Source: Clostridium lentum (lineage in GTDB: Bacteria; Bacillota; Clostridia; Clostridiales; Clostridiaceae). Taken from it: a DNA stretch of 64,000 nt. Shown here piece after piece: positions 47,047 to 55,672 of this stretch. The notes beneath the pieces were generated by a model. That model did not search any database. It saw only the letters and a list, made by a program, of their open reading frames with translations, and had not been told where the DNA came from. The first letter of the stretch is position 1. The number at the start of each line of letters is the position of its first letter. Where the stretch lies: positions 1-64,000 of the forward strand of contig NZ_JACOOQ010000007.1 of the NCBI RefSeq assembly GCF_014287815.1, in the 5' to 3' direction. A program made the translations under genes and the position numbers.

Positions 47047-49245
47047 CTAACTTAAACTATTCGGATTTATATCCATACTTACTCTTATATCATTATATAC
47101 GTTATTTGCCTTATCATAAAGTAAATCCTTAATACTTTTTGAAAACTTTGATGAAAATTCACCTTTCACAATAATCTGCCACCTATAATTTTCCTTAATT
47201 TTATATATTATGCAAGGTGTTGGGCCTAAAACTTCTAAACCTCCAAACTCTTCAGCTTTTTCCTTAACCTTTTTCCCTAGAAAAATCATCTGTTTTTTCA
47301 ATTCATCTTCATTTTTTCCAATACCATTAATTAATAATATTCTTCCAAAAGGAGGATATCCCATCATAGCCCTTATGGTAAATTCCTTTTCATAAAAATC
47401 TTCATAATCATATTTCTTGGCATATTGAAGGCTGTAATGTTCTGGAGTATACGTCTGAACTATTACCTCTCCCTCTTTTTCCCCTCTACCAGCACGCCCT
47501 GCCACTTGCGTAATTATCTGAAAGCTTCTTTCTGCTGCCCTATAGTCTGGTAAATTTAAAGACATATCAGCTGAAAGTATTCCTACTAATGTAACATTAG
47601 GAAAGTCTAAACCTTTAGATACCATTTGAGTACCAATTAAAATATCAGCTTCTCCTGCTTTAAAAGCATTATAGATTTTTTCATGAGAATCTTTCGCCCT
47701 TGTAGTATCAACATCCATTCTTAATATTTTAGCATTTTTTAAATATTTTCGTACTTCTTCTTCTACTCTTTCTGTACCAGCACCAAAAAATTTTACATAT
47801 TTGCTTCCGCACTTTGGACACAAATTAGGCTGTTTCTTTGTTTTACCACAATAATGGCACACAAGGAAACCATTTTTGTGATAAGTCATTGATATATCAC
47901 AATTTTCACAATCAAAAACATATCCACAACTTCGACATGATACAAAGGTGGAAAAACCTCTTCTATTTAAAAATAAGATAATTTGTTCTCCCTTTTCTAA
48001 CTTCTGTTGCATACTAGCATATAATCTTCTACTAAAAATTGATTTATTACCACTTCTAAGTTCTTCTCTCATATCCACTAGTTTCATTTCCGGCATAGGT
48101 CTATTATCTATTCTATGATTTAGTTCCACCAACTTCATTTCACCACTAATAGCTCTATAATAACTTTCAATTGTTGGTGTGGCAGAACCTAAGATAACTT
48201 TGCACCCTTTCAGCTTTGATATAAATTCAGCTACTTCTTTTGTTTGATACTTAGGATTTTGATCAGACTTATAAGTGTTTTCATGTTCTTCATCTATAAT
48301 AATAAGTCCTAATTTTCTTGCTGGAAGGAATATGGCACTTCTTGCTCCTATAATCAATGATGCTTTTCCTTCTTTAACCCTATACCACTCATCGAATCTT
48401 TCTCCATCAGAAAGCTTGCTATGAAACAAAGCTACATTGCTACCAAATCTACCTTTGAACCTTTCAATCATCTGTGGTGTAAGGGCAATTTCCGGAACTA
48501 ATACTATAGCTGATTTTCCTTCTGTGAGTACTTTTTCAACAAGCCTCATATATACCTCAGTTTTACCTGAACCAGTAACTCCTTTTAACAATATCAAATT
48601 TTCTTCGCTATCTTCAATTGCTTCAATGGCCATAGACTGCTCTGCTGTTAATTTTTTTTCTACGTCCTTATTATATTCCCTAGTGTTATATCTAAATACA
48701 ATCTCCTTTTCACTTTTTATAAGCCCATGCTCTATAAGCTTGTTAAGTTTATAAAGAGAAACTCCATGCTCCTTAGTAAGCTCACTTTTAGTGTATTTCC
48801 CTGTATTTCTTTTTATAAAATTAATTACTTCTAGATAGCCATCACTATTTTTTATACTTTCAAGATTATCATCTATATAAACAATTACGCTCCTACTTTT
48901 ACTTTTAGCTCCTTTTAATATTCCAACTGGAATAAGTAGTCTTATGGCATCAATATATTTACAAAGATATTCTTCTCTTAAGAAATTAATAAGCTTAAGA
49001 TCCTCTTCTGTTATAACTGGCTCTTCATTTTCAACAGAAAGTATGTTCTTTATTTTAAAAGAAACCTTTATTTCTTCTTCTTTCAAATCTAAAATAAATC
49101 CTTCTACAGGCTTACTCCTAACTCCAAAAGGAACTCTTACCATTTGCCCCACTTTAACTTTTTGTTCCATATCTAAAGGTACTTTATATGTAAATGGTCT
49201 GTCAATTTCAATTGCTTCACTATTTAATATTATTTCTGCATACAA
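47047..49245 (-). CDS. priA: Primosomal protein N' (PriA helicase)
   Basis: Restarts collapsed replication forks. 732 residues: N-terminal DNA-binding domain, helicase LLKGVTGSGKTEVYMR (Walker A), IIIDEEHENTYKSDQ, and eight zinc cysteines starting CRSCGYVFDCENC and ending CPKCGSKY. Starts with TTG: AAGGTGG lies 9 bases ahead and the nearby ATG is out of frame. It follows the coaBC terminator; I saw no clear own promoter. Confidence 0.96.
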   Translation of the reverse strand: MYAEIILNSEAIEIDRPFTYKVPLDMEQKVKVGQMVRVPFGVRSKPVEGFILDLKEEEIKVSFKIKNILSVENEEPVITEEDLKLINFLREEYLCKYIDAIRLLIPVGILKGAKSKSRSVIVYIDDNLESIKNSDGYLEVINFIKRNTGKYTKSELTKEHGVSLYKLNKLIEHGLIKSEKEIVFRYNTREYNKDVEKKLTAEQSMAIEAIEDSEENLILLKGVTGSGKTEVYMRLVEKVLTEGKSAIVLVPEIALTPQMIERFKGRFGSNVALFHSKLSDGERFDEWYRVKEGKASLIIGARSAIFLPARKLGLIIIDEEHENTYKSDQNPKYQTKEVAEFISKLKGCKVILGSATPTIESYYRAISGEMKLVELNHRIDNRPMPEMKLVDMREELRSGNKSIFSRRLYASMQQKLEKGEQIILFLNRRGFSTFVSCRSCGYVFDCENCDISMTYHKNGFLVCHYCGKTKKQPNLCPKCGSKYVKFFGAGTERVEEEVRKYLKNAKILRMDVDTTRAKDSHEKIYNAFKAGEADILIGTQMVSKGLDFPNVTLVGILSADMSLNLPDYRAAERSFQIITQVAGRAGRGEKEGEVIVQTYTPEHYSLQYAKKYDYEDFYEKEFTIRAMMGYPPFGRILLINGIGKNEDELKKQMIFLGKKVKEKAEEFGGLEVLGPTPCIIYKIKENYRWQIIVKGEFSSKFSKSIKDLLYDKANNVYNDIRVSMDINPNSLS

Positions 49246-49291
49246 ATTTAAAATACCACCTTTATATTGGTTTAAATACTTTCTATTATAT

Positions 49292-49317
49292 AAAGAAAAG
49301 CGCAGTTAGCGCTTTCT
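49292..49317 (-). terminator. Intrinsic terminator downstream of coaBC
   Basis: Seven-base arms AAAGCGC/GCGCTTT with a 5-base loop, then TTCTTTAT. Overlaps the coaBC stop. Confidence 0.75.
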
Positions 49318-50493
49318 TAAAATCATATCAAATATGTTGCAAGCTACCTCAGATTTACTCATTTTATCTAAATTCAAAGTTTCCCCATCCTTTGATAAAA
49401 TTGTAACCCTATTATCCTCACTACCAAATCCAGCATCACTTGCAGTAATATCATTTGCTACAATATAATCTAGATTTTTCTTATGAATCTTTGTTCTTGC
49501 GTTTTCTATAACATTATTGCTTTCAGCTGCAAAGCCAACTAATATCTGTTTACTTTTTCTTTCACCTAGTTCTCTAAGAATATCACTATCCCTTGTAAGG
49601 ACTAAGTTCCAGCCACCTTCAGATTTTTTAATCTTCTCCTTGCTATATTCCAGTGGCTTATAATCTGCCACTGCAGCTGATTTAATAACAATATCTGAAT
49701 CATTGTATTCAGATAGCATAGCTAACTTCATTTCTTCATTAGTATTAATTTTAATGGTCTTTATCCCTTTAATTGTCGGTAAATTTGTTGGACCAGATAC
49801 TAATATCACATCAGCCCCTCTATCTCTTGCTTCTTTAGCAATTGAATATCCCATCTTTCCTGTTGACCTATTTGTTATAAATCTTACAGGATCTATAGGA
49901 GCTATTGTTGGTCCTGCACTTATTAGCACTTTTTTACCAACCAAATCTTGTTCTTTATTTTTAAGTTCAACTAAAACCCTCTCTACTATATCAGAAACAT
50001 CAGCAAGCTTACCTACGCCTATATCTCCACAAGCTAATCTTCCACTACCTGGCTCAATAAAACCATATCCGTAGACTTTTAACTTTTCAATATTCTCCTG
50101 TACAATTCTATTCTCATACATATTGGTGTTCATAGCAGGCGCAAATATAACTTTAGATTTACAAGCCATTATAGTTGTTGAAAGCATATCATCTGCTATG
50201 CCATTTGCAACTTTTCCTATAATATTAGCTGTAGCTGGTGCAATTAGCATTAAGTCTGCTCTTTGAGCCAATGAAATATGTTGTATTTCATGAACCTTTA
50301 TCTCTTGAAAGGTATCTACTGCTACAGCATTATTGCTTAAAGATTGGAAAGTTATTGGATTTATAAATTTCGTTGCTGAATCTGTCATTATAACCCTTAC
50401 ATCTATATCCTTCTTTTTTAAAGCGCTGATTATATCTAATGCCTTATAAACAGCTATACCACCTGTTACACCAATTACTACACATTTTTTCAT
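49306..50493 (-). CDS. coaBC: Bifunctional phosphopantothenoylcysteine decarboxylase/synthetase
   Basis: Two steps of coenzyme A synthesis. 395 residues: N-terminal flavoprotein CoaC (GVTGGIAVYKALDII, LIAPATANIIGKVANG, PAMNTNMYENR) and C-terminal CoaB (ISAGPTIAPIDPVRFI, NRSTGKMGYSIA, VKSAAVADYKP). Follows rpoZ by 4 bases. Confidence 0.96.
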   Translation of the reverse strand: MKKCVVIGVTGGIAVYKALDIISALKKKDIDVRVIMTDSATKFINPITFQSLSNNAVAVDTFQEIKVHEIQHISLAQRADLMLIAPATANIIGKVANGIADDMLSTTIMACKSKVIFAPAMNTNMYENRIVQENIEKLKVYGYGFIEPGSGRLACGDIGVGKLADVSDIVERVLVELKNKEQDLVGKKVLISAGPTIAPIDPVRFITNRSTGKMGYSIAKEARDRGADVILVSGPTNLPTIKGIKTIKINTNEEMKLAMLSEYNDSDIVIKSAAVADYKPLEYSKEKIKKSEGGWNLVLTRDSDILRELGERKSKQILVGFAAESNNVIENARTKIHKKNLDYIVANDITASDAGFGSEDNRVTILSKDGETLNLDKMSKSEVACNIFDMILRKR

Positions 50494-50497
50494 AAAT

Positions 50498-50716
50498 CTA
50501 CTCTGTTACCTCTTCATTTTTATGATAGCTTACTGCTCCTTCTTCAACTTCATGTATAGCAAGTGTTAAAGGTTTTTTTGATTTATTTGTAGTTAATGGC
50601 TCACTGCCATCTATTATTTGTCTAGCTCTTCTAGATGTTACTATTACTAAAGAGTATCTATCTTCTACCTTTTCTAAAAGTTCTGTTATTGATGGATTAA
50701 TCATAGAGTTGTTCAT
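50498..50716 (-). CDS. rpoZ: DNA-directed RNA polymerase subunit omega
   Basis: 72 residues; INPSITELLEKVEDRYSLVI and TSRRARQI are typical of omega. The start overlaps the gmk end by 20 bases; AAGGAGGG inside gmk lies 8 bases before the ATG at 50716. An in-frame ATG four codons later is possible. gmk-rpoZ-coaBC is a conserved order. Confidence 0.95.
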   Translation of the reverse strand: MNNSMINPSITELLEKVEDRYSLVIVTSRRARQIIDGSEPLTTNKSKKPLTLAIHEVEEGAVSYHKNEEVTE

Positions 50717-51329
50717 GAATCAAGCCCTCCTTGGAATCTAATATTGTTTCTTTTATTCTATCTACTCTACATTTTTCTGCTGCTATAATACCTTCTATTT
50801 TCTTAGAAGCAAGATGTACTTCATCATTTACTACTGCATAGTTATATTTAGATACATAGTTTAATTCTTGATATGCAGATTTAAATCTTGTCATTAATGA
50901 CTCAGGAGTTTCACTTCCCCTTTTAATAATTCTTTGTTTTAATTCTTCCATTGATGGAGGAAGAATAAAAATGAATACACCCTCTTCAAAGTTTTCTTTT
51001 ACTTTAAGCGCACCTTGAATATCTATTTCTAAAATTACATCAATACCCTTTGATAGCATTTCTTCAACCTTAGACTTAGGTGTTCCATAATAATTTCCAT
51101 ATACTTCAGCATATTCAAGGAAATCATTTTGTTCTATTCTTTCAACAAATTGTTCTTTAGTAGTGAAATGATAGTTTACACCATCAACTTCTCCTACTCT
51201 TGGCTGTCTAGTTGTTGCTGATACAGAAACATATAATTCTTTATGCTTCTCAACTAGAGCTTTGCATATAGTACCTTTACCTGCACCAGATGGTCCAGAT
51301 ATAACGAGTAATAATCCTCTCTTATTCAT
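50697..51329 (-). CDS. gmk: Guanylate kinase
   Basis: GMP to GDP. 210 residues: LLVISGPSGAGKGTICKAL P-loop, TTRQPRVGEVDGVNYHF GMP site, EYAEVYGNYYGTP. Its start overlaps the remA stop (TAATG), so coupled. Confidence 0.97.
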   Translation of the reverse strand: MNKRGLLLVISGPSGAGKGTICKALVEKHKELYVSVSATTRQPRVGEVDGVNYHFTTKEQFVERIEQNDFLEYAEVYGNYYGTPKSKVEEMLSKGIDVILEIDIQGALKVKENFEEGVFIFILPPSMEELKQRIIKRGSETPESLMTRFKSAYQELNYVSKYNYAVVNDEVHLASKKIEGIIAAEKCRVDRIKETILDSKEGLIHEQLYD

Positions 51330-51598
51330 TATTCATCAACCTCATCTATTGCTTCTTCTTTAGTAGATAATCTATGTGCTATTGTTTCAGGCTGAACAGC
51401 TGATAATATTACATGATCGCTATCAGTAATTATTACAGCTCTTGTTCTTCTACCAAAACTTGCATCAATTAGCATCCCTCTATCTCTAGCTTCTTGAATA
51501 ATTCTCTTTATGGGTGCTGATTCCGGACTAACTATTGCAACTAATCTATTTGCAGAAACAATGTTTCCAAAACCTATATTAATTAACTTTATCCCCAT
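51329..51598 (-). CDS. RemA family (DUF370) regulator
   Basis: 89 residues; [20 protein letters not shown] and [19 protein letters not shown] are diagnostic. In Bacillus RemA is a DNA-binding activator of biofilm matrix and osmoprotection genes; in clostridia the target set is unknown. Conserved place between yicC and gmk. AGGAGG before the ATG. Confidence 0.94.
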   Translation of the reverse strand: MGIKLINIGFGNIVSANRLVAIVSPESAPIKRIIQEARDRGMLIDASFGRRTRAVIITDSDHVILSAVQPETIAHRLSTKEEAIDEVDE

Positions 51599-51611
51599 GA
51601 TTCTCCTCCTA

Positions 51612-52505
51612 TTATTCTATATTTTGCACTTGTTCTCTAATTTTTTCTAAAATATTTTTTATATCAATGACTATATTAGTCATTTCCATATCACATGATT
51701 TTGATCCTATAGTGTTTGTTTCCCTATTCATTTCTTGAATAATAAAATCTAATTTTCTACCAACAGGCTCTCTTAACTCTAAAGTTTGTCTTACTTGCTG
51801 AATATGACTATTTAATCTGATAATTTCTTCATCTATTGTAGATTTATCAGCAAAAAGGCATATTTCTGTAGCAATTCTACTTTCATCTATTTCCATTGAA
51901 CCTGAAAGCTCTTTTAGCCTTTCTTCTAACTTCACCTTGTAGTTTTTAGGAACATTGTCTGCTAAAGAATTTAAGTCAGATACTAAATTTTCTATCTTAC
52001 TAATCTTTAGAAGTATATCTTCTTTAAGTTTTTCTCCTTCAACTTCCCTCATTTTTATCATCATTGCTAATGCTTCTGATATTAAAGGTGTAAGTTCTTC
52101 AGAGATCTCATCGATTTTATCCTCTTCTTCTACCATAGTGATAACTTCAGGAAATCTTGCTATCTGAGTTACTGTAACATCATTTTTCACACAAAGGTTA
52201 TCTTCAATTTGTTTTAAGCAATTTAAATACTCCTGTGCTAATTTTAAGTTTAATTTTGGAACTTCCTGACCATCAGAATATGATTTTAGATTAATAAACA
52301 CATCTACCTTTCCTCTTGAAAGTGATTCATTTATTCTTTTTCTTATTTCTTCCTCTAAAGAAATAATACTTTTAGGCATTCTGATATTAATATCTAAATA
52401 TCTACTGTTCACACTTTTCATTTCTACAGTAAAAAATCTTTTTTTACCTTCTTCGCTACTGCTTCTTCCAAAGCTAGTCATACTTTTTACCATAACTTTG
52501 CTCAC
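51612..52505 (-). CDS. YicC/YloC family endoribonuclease-like protein
   Basis: 297 residues: [10 protein letters not shown] start, [17 protein letters not shown], and the C-terminal DUF1732 block [27 protein letters not shown]. coli YicC is reported to affect sRNA decay. Starts with GTG at 52505 after AGGAAG; an in-frame ATG lies four codons later and the start is not certain. First gene of yicC-remA-gmk-rpoZ-coaBC with its own promoter. Confidence 0.93.
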   Translation of the reverse strand: MSKVMVKSMTSFGRSSSEEGKKRFFTVEMKSVNSRYLDINIRMPKSIISLEEEIRKRINESLSRGKVDVFINLKSYSDGQEVPKLNLKLAQEYLNCLKQIEDNLCVKNDVTVTQIARFPEVITMVEEEDKIDEISEELTPLISEALAMMIKMREVEGEKLKEDILLKISKIENLVSDLNSLADNVPKNYKVKLEERLKELSGSMEIDESRIATEICLFADKSTIDEEIIRLNSHIQQVRQTLELREPVGRKLDFIIQEMNRETNTIGSKSCDMEMTNIVIDIKNILEKIREQVQNIE

Positions 52506-52529
52506 TAACCTTTCTTCCTGATAGTAAAT

Positions 52530-52558
52530 AGTTTATATTCATACTTTTTTTATGTCAA
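52530..52558 (-). promoter_or_regulatory. Sigma-A promoter of yicC-remA-gmk-rpoZ-coaBC
   Basis: Consensus TTGACA and TAAACT, 17-base spacer, 25 bases before the yicC start. Confidence 0.75.
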
Positions 52559-52583
52559 TATTTTGTTAACAAATTGTTCATAT

Positions 52584-53717
52584 TTACTTTGAAATCTTTA
52601 TAAATTTTTCTCTAAACACAGAATAATTTATTTCTGCAGGCACATCTTTTTCACACCAATGATGAGCACATCCACAATACTCTAAAACTACACATTGTGG
52701 TATAAATTCCATTCTTATTGCTTTCCATCCACCAGCTAATAAATTTAATATACAAGCAATACCTACAACACCTATTTCATTTTTTCCTCTAATGTCAAAG
52801 AGAGATGTTTGATGTGGAATTATCCTGCTATCAAAACCTTTACTCTCTCCTATTAATGTAATAGTTCTTACAGAACACCTCTTATTACACTTCATACACT
52901 TAAATCCTTCATTGATCTTTATAGCTTTACAAGTTTCTTTATCTTTTCTCATGCATGAAGGTAAATACACTCGCTTTTCCTTGCAATTGACAAAACTCTC
53001 TTTATATACATCATTCATAATTTCTGCACCAATCATATTTAAATAATACTGATTTTTACTTCTTCCACAAAAAATTATGTCTTCCTTACCCTTATGAGCT
53101 TCTTTATAACTATTCAGATAACTATCTACATTGCTTAAATAATTACCTAATTTATTCTCACATATGCTACACATCCATTTTGCTATCTCTTCACTATATA
53201 TTAAAAATTCTTCTACAAATTCATTATCCTCTGCCTCCAGGAATAAGTACCACCCCTTTATTCTCTTAAGCTCTTCTTCAAAATCTCCTACTGCTTCCAT
53301 CCATCTAATTACTAAATAAAAATCATAAAGAGTATAATTATTTATTCCTTTTTTCTTCTTTGTAAGCACTCTATTGATTAATATTCCTCTTAATTTATCA
53401 ATAAAAGGCCTAAATTTTTCACTAGCCTTTCTAAGCCCATTAAGACTTACATATAAATGAACAGACTTATTCATAAATGCACGTCCATTATCCATATATT
53501 CAAGCATAAGTACTCCTATAAGTAAAATTTCTATAGAATACTCTTCTCTGCTTCTAAGGCTTTCAATTTTATGTTCTTCTATATACCTCATATAGTCAGC
53601 TAAAAAATCTTCACCTGTAATAATTATATTTTCCAATATTCTTTTTGATATTTTCCTAGCTGTTTCATAGTATTTTTTTGATTTTTTTTCTTTTCCTTTT
53701 AGGTCATACGTAACCAA
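52584..53717 (-). CDS. DUF116 cysteine-rich protein
   Basis: About 377 residues. The N-terminal 180 residues are helical and not recognised. The C-terminal half has cysteines in CKAIKINEGFKCMKCNKRC, a single Cys in GVVGIACILNL, and a cluster near the end (QCVVLEYCGCAHHWC), typical of DUF116 and suggesting Fe-S or zinc binding. Function unknown. No ATG: a TTG at 53717 has GGGGGTG 6 bases ahead, while a GTG at 53726 would overlap that Shine-Dalgarno. Confidence 0.85.
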   Translation of the reverse strand: MVTYDLKGKEKKSKKYYETARKISKRILENIIITGEDFLADYMRYIEEHKIESLRSREEYSIEILLIGVLMLEYMDNGRAFMNKSVHLYVSLNGLRKASEKFRPFIDKLRGILINRVLTKKKKGINNYTLYDFYLVIRWMEAVGDFEEELKRIKGWYLFLEAEDNEFVEEFLIYSEEIAKWMCSICENKLGNYLSNVDSYLNSYKEAHKGKEDIIFCGRSKNQYYLNMIGAEIMNDVYKESFVNCKEKRVYLPSCMRKDKETCKAIKINEGFKCMKCNKRCSVRTITLIGESKGFDSRIIPHQTSLFDIRGKNEIGVVGIACILNLLAGGWKAIRMEFIPQCVVLEYCGCAHHWCEKDVPAEINYSVFREKFIKISK

Positions 53718-53758
53718 GATAAACACCCCCCTTTTATATTACCATATTATGTAAAGAT

Positions 53759-53793
53759 AAATTCAATAAAATCTTTTGAATTTTATTGAATTT
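53759..53793. repeat. 14-bp inverted repeat upstream of the DUF116 gene
   Basis: Perfect arms AAATTCAATAAAAT and ATTTTATTGAATTT with a 7-base spacer. The lower arm contains TTGAAT, which could be a -35 (TAATAT follows at 19 bases). Operator or second terminator; undecided. Confidence 0.55.
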
Positions 53794-53819
53794 TTTCTAT
53801 TTTTAAAGAAATATTATAG

Positions 53820-53867
53820 AAATAAAAGTCATAATAGATTTATTCATAAAACAATCTATTATGACTT
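53820..53867 (-). terminator. Intrinsic terminator downstream of ansA
   Basis: Perfect 15-base arms AAGTCATAATAGATT and its complement with a 12-base loop, then TTTATTT on the minus strand. Confidence 0.85.
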
Positions 53868-53912
53868 ATTTGTCAAATATAACTATAATATTAAAAATTA
53901 TTTTTTATCTCT

Positions 53913-54881
53913 TTAAAATACTTTAGCAACTTCATGAATATTCATTCCACTGTTAATTGCTAATATCAGCTTGATTCTTGCTTTTTGCCCTGGAAGAGTA
54001 TCCCCAAATATAACGCCTAAATTCTTTAATTGCTTTCCTCCACCTTCATATCCATATGACTCAAAAACTCTTCCTTCAAAACATCTTGAAACTACTACCA
54101 CTGGAATTTCAAGTTCAATAGCTTTTTTTATACCCTCTACCATCTTTGGTGGTACATTTCCCCTACCTAAAGCTTCTATTACTATTCCGCCGTAGCCCTT
54201 TTCAATCAAATAATCTATGTAGCTTGAATCCATATCTACAACACATTTTATAAGAGCAACCTGTTTTTCAATTTTTGAAACATCATATTTTTCTAAATGA
54301 TTGGCATCTCTATAAAAAATAACATTATCATTATCAACAATACCTATTGGTCCAAAATTTGGTGTTCTAAAAGCATTAAGAGCCATTGAATTTGCTTTTG
54401 TAACTTCTGAAGCAGAGTTCAATTCTCCATTAAAGCAAACTAACACCCCTCTTCCTACAGCTTCATCAGAAATAGCTGTACAAATCGAAGTTGCTAAATT
54501 AAAAGGACCATCATATCCAAGTTCAGAACCACTTCTCATAGCCCCTGTAACCACTACTGGCTTTTTTGTTTTCACAGTAAGATCTAAAAGATAAGCAGTT
54601 TCTTCAAGAGTATCTGTTCCATGAGTTATTACAACACCATCTATATCATCTCTTTCAACAAGTTCCGTAGTAAATTCACTTAATTTAAGCATTGTTTCCA
54701 AAGTCATATGTGGTGATGGCATACTTGAAAAAGTATATGCTTCAATTTCTGCATAATCCTCTACTCCTGGAATCATAGACATAATTTCATCCGCAGACAG
54801 GCTTGGCACAGCTGCTTTTATCTTCTCATCTATTTTCATAGATATTGTTCCGCCATTAAATATTATTGCTATCTTTTTCAT
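53913..54881 (-). CDS. ansA: Type I (cytoplasmic) L-asparaginase
   Basis: Hydrolyses asparagine to aspartate and ammonia. 322 residues: IIFNGGTISMKID with the first catalytic Thr, and VVITHGTDTLEETAYLL with the second Thr-Asp pair. No signal peptide, so cytoplasmic. GGAGGAAG before the ATG. It has a roughly 160-base leader with unusual potential structure and its own terminator. Confidence 0.93.
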   Translation of the reverse strand: MKKIAIIFNGGTISMKIDEKIKAAVPSLSADEIMSMIPGVEDYAEIEAYTFSSMPSPHMTLETMLKLSEFTTELVERDDIDGVVITHGTDTLEETAYLLDLTVKTKKPVVVTGAMRSGSELGYDGPFNLATSICTAISDEAVGRGVLVCFNGELNSASEVTKANSMALNAFRTPNFGPIGIVDNDNVIFYRDANHLEKYDVSKIEKQVALIKCVVDMDSSYIDYLIEKGYGGIVIEALGRGNVPPKMVEGIKKAIELEIPVVVVSRCFEGRVFESYGYEGGGKQLKNLGVIFGDTLPGQKARIKLILAINSGMNIHEVAKVF

Positions 54882-54940
54882 GTTCTTCCTCCATCTTATA
54901 CTTTAGTTATCATAAATTTCATCTCTATATCAATCATACT

Positions 54941-55036
54941 TTGATTATTGGCAGGTCGGCTTGTCCTGCATCTCTGTTTACTGATAGAATTCATTATATC
55001 AGCGTATGAGGAGCCATTTCTCACCTCAAAAATCAA
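54941..55036 (-). promoter_or_regulatory. Candidate structured leader RNA of ansA
   Basis: On the minus strand four helices can form: closing TTGATT/AATCAA (55031-55036 with 54941-54946), then hairpins TGAGG/CCTCA (55007-55028), CTGATA/TATCAG (54981-55002) and GCAGG/CCTGC (54951-54969). The first and third loops contain GGCT and AGCC, which could pair. The segment is clearly richer in G and C than its surroundings. A TATAAT at 55054-55059 could start the transcript. Not matched to a known riboswitch. Confidence 0.5.
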
Positions 55037-55085
55037 GCATTGCTAAATTTAAAATTATACTATTGTCTTAAATTAAATTATATAT

Positions 55086-55514
55086 TTATATAATATAAAA
55101 TTCAACCATTTTAATATCTTCTCTTATATCAATTAATTTTCTACTTTTAAGCTTACTATTAATTTTCTCTTCACTGATAGGATACATAGTTGCAACATAT
55201 ATATATTTTTTCTCTCTATCTATTTCAATACCTACAAGGATGCTCCTATACATCCTTTTTATTATTTGCACAGCAGTCTGTCCCCTTTTATTAGTATATA
55301 CTCCTATATAATCTGGTTTTTCAATTATATCTCTCATCCACATTATGATGGTATCATTTGACCTTGTATTAAATTGCTTTCCATGCCTCTTATTAATATG
55401 CTTTAATACACCTGGAGAAGCATATATTATTCCAGTGAAATCTATACCTATCATATTGGCGATATGACTTTTTAAATATCCTACTCTTTTATAGGTACAA
55501 AATCTGCTATCCAT
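55086..55514 (-). CDS. Small protein resembling the PBECR/RelE-like nuclease fold
   Basis: 142 residues, basic, no membrane segment. From about residue 28 the order IIYASPGVLKHINKRHGKQF, IEKPDYIG, a strand ending VGIEIDR and YIYVATMYPIS, then a basic helix, resembles the PBECR group of BECR-fold nuclease domains known from phage polyvalent proteins. His39 and His44 would be candidate active-site residues. I recognise only the pattern. GAGGG lies before the ATG. Stands alone between spoIVA and ansA, with a promoter overlain by an inverted repeat; no antitoxin-like partner adjoins. Confidence 0.72.
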   Translation of the reverse strand: MDSRFCTYKRVGYLKSHIANMIGIDFTGIIYASPGVLKHINKRHGKQFNTRSNDTIIMWMRDIIEKPDYIGVYTNKRGQTAVQIIKRMYRSILVGIEIDREKKYIYVATMYPISEEKINSKLKSRKLIDIREDIKMVEFYII

Positions 55515-55533
55515 AATATCCCTCTTAACTTTT

Positions 55534-55567
55534 TATATTAAGCACTTTATAGTATCTGCTTAATATA
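55534..55567. promoter_or_regulatory. 11-bp inverted repeat over the -10 of the nuclease-like gene
   Basis: Perfect arms TATATTAAGCA and TGCTTAATATA with a 12-base spacer that contains the -10 box. Only part would be transcribed, so a DNA operator is more likely than a hairpin. Confidence 0.65.
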
Positions 55568-55577
55568 TTTTATTCAA
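55549..55577 (-). promoter_or_regulatory. Sigma-A promoter of the nuclease-like gene
   Basis: TTGAAT and TACTAT with a 17-base spacer, about 35 bases before the ATG. Confidence 0.65.
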
Positions 55578-55609
55578 TATAGGTATATTATTTACTACTT
55601 TTTAATCTT

Positions 55610-55660
55610 AATTTTATAAAATCAAATAATCTGCCACTTTATTTAAGCAACAGATTATTT
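55610..55660 (-). terminator. Hairpin terminator downstream of spoIVA
   Basis: Ten-base arms AAATAATCTG/CAGATTATTT, loop of 17 bases that can pair further, then GATTTTAT on the minus strand. 13 bases after the spoIVA stop. Confidence 0.65.
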
Positions 55661-55672
55661 ATATACACTTTG

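Noticed and set aside
54941..55036. The four-helix element looks like a tRNA cloverleaf
   Set aside because: No TTCGA T-loop, no D-loop GG, middle loop is 10 bases and there is no CCA or 7-bp acceptor stem. Treated as a leader structure.
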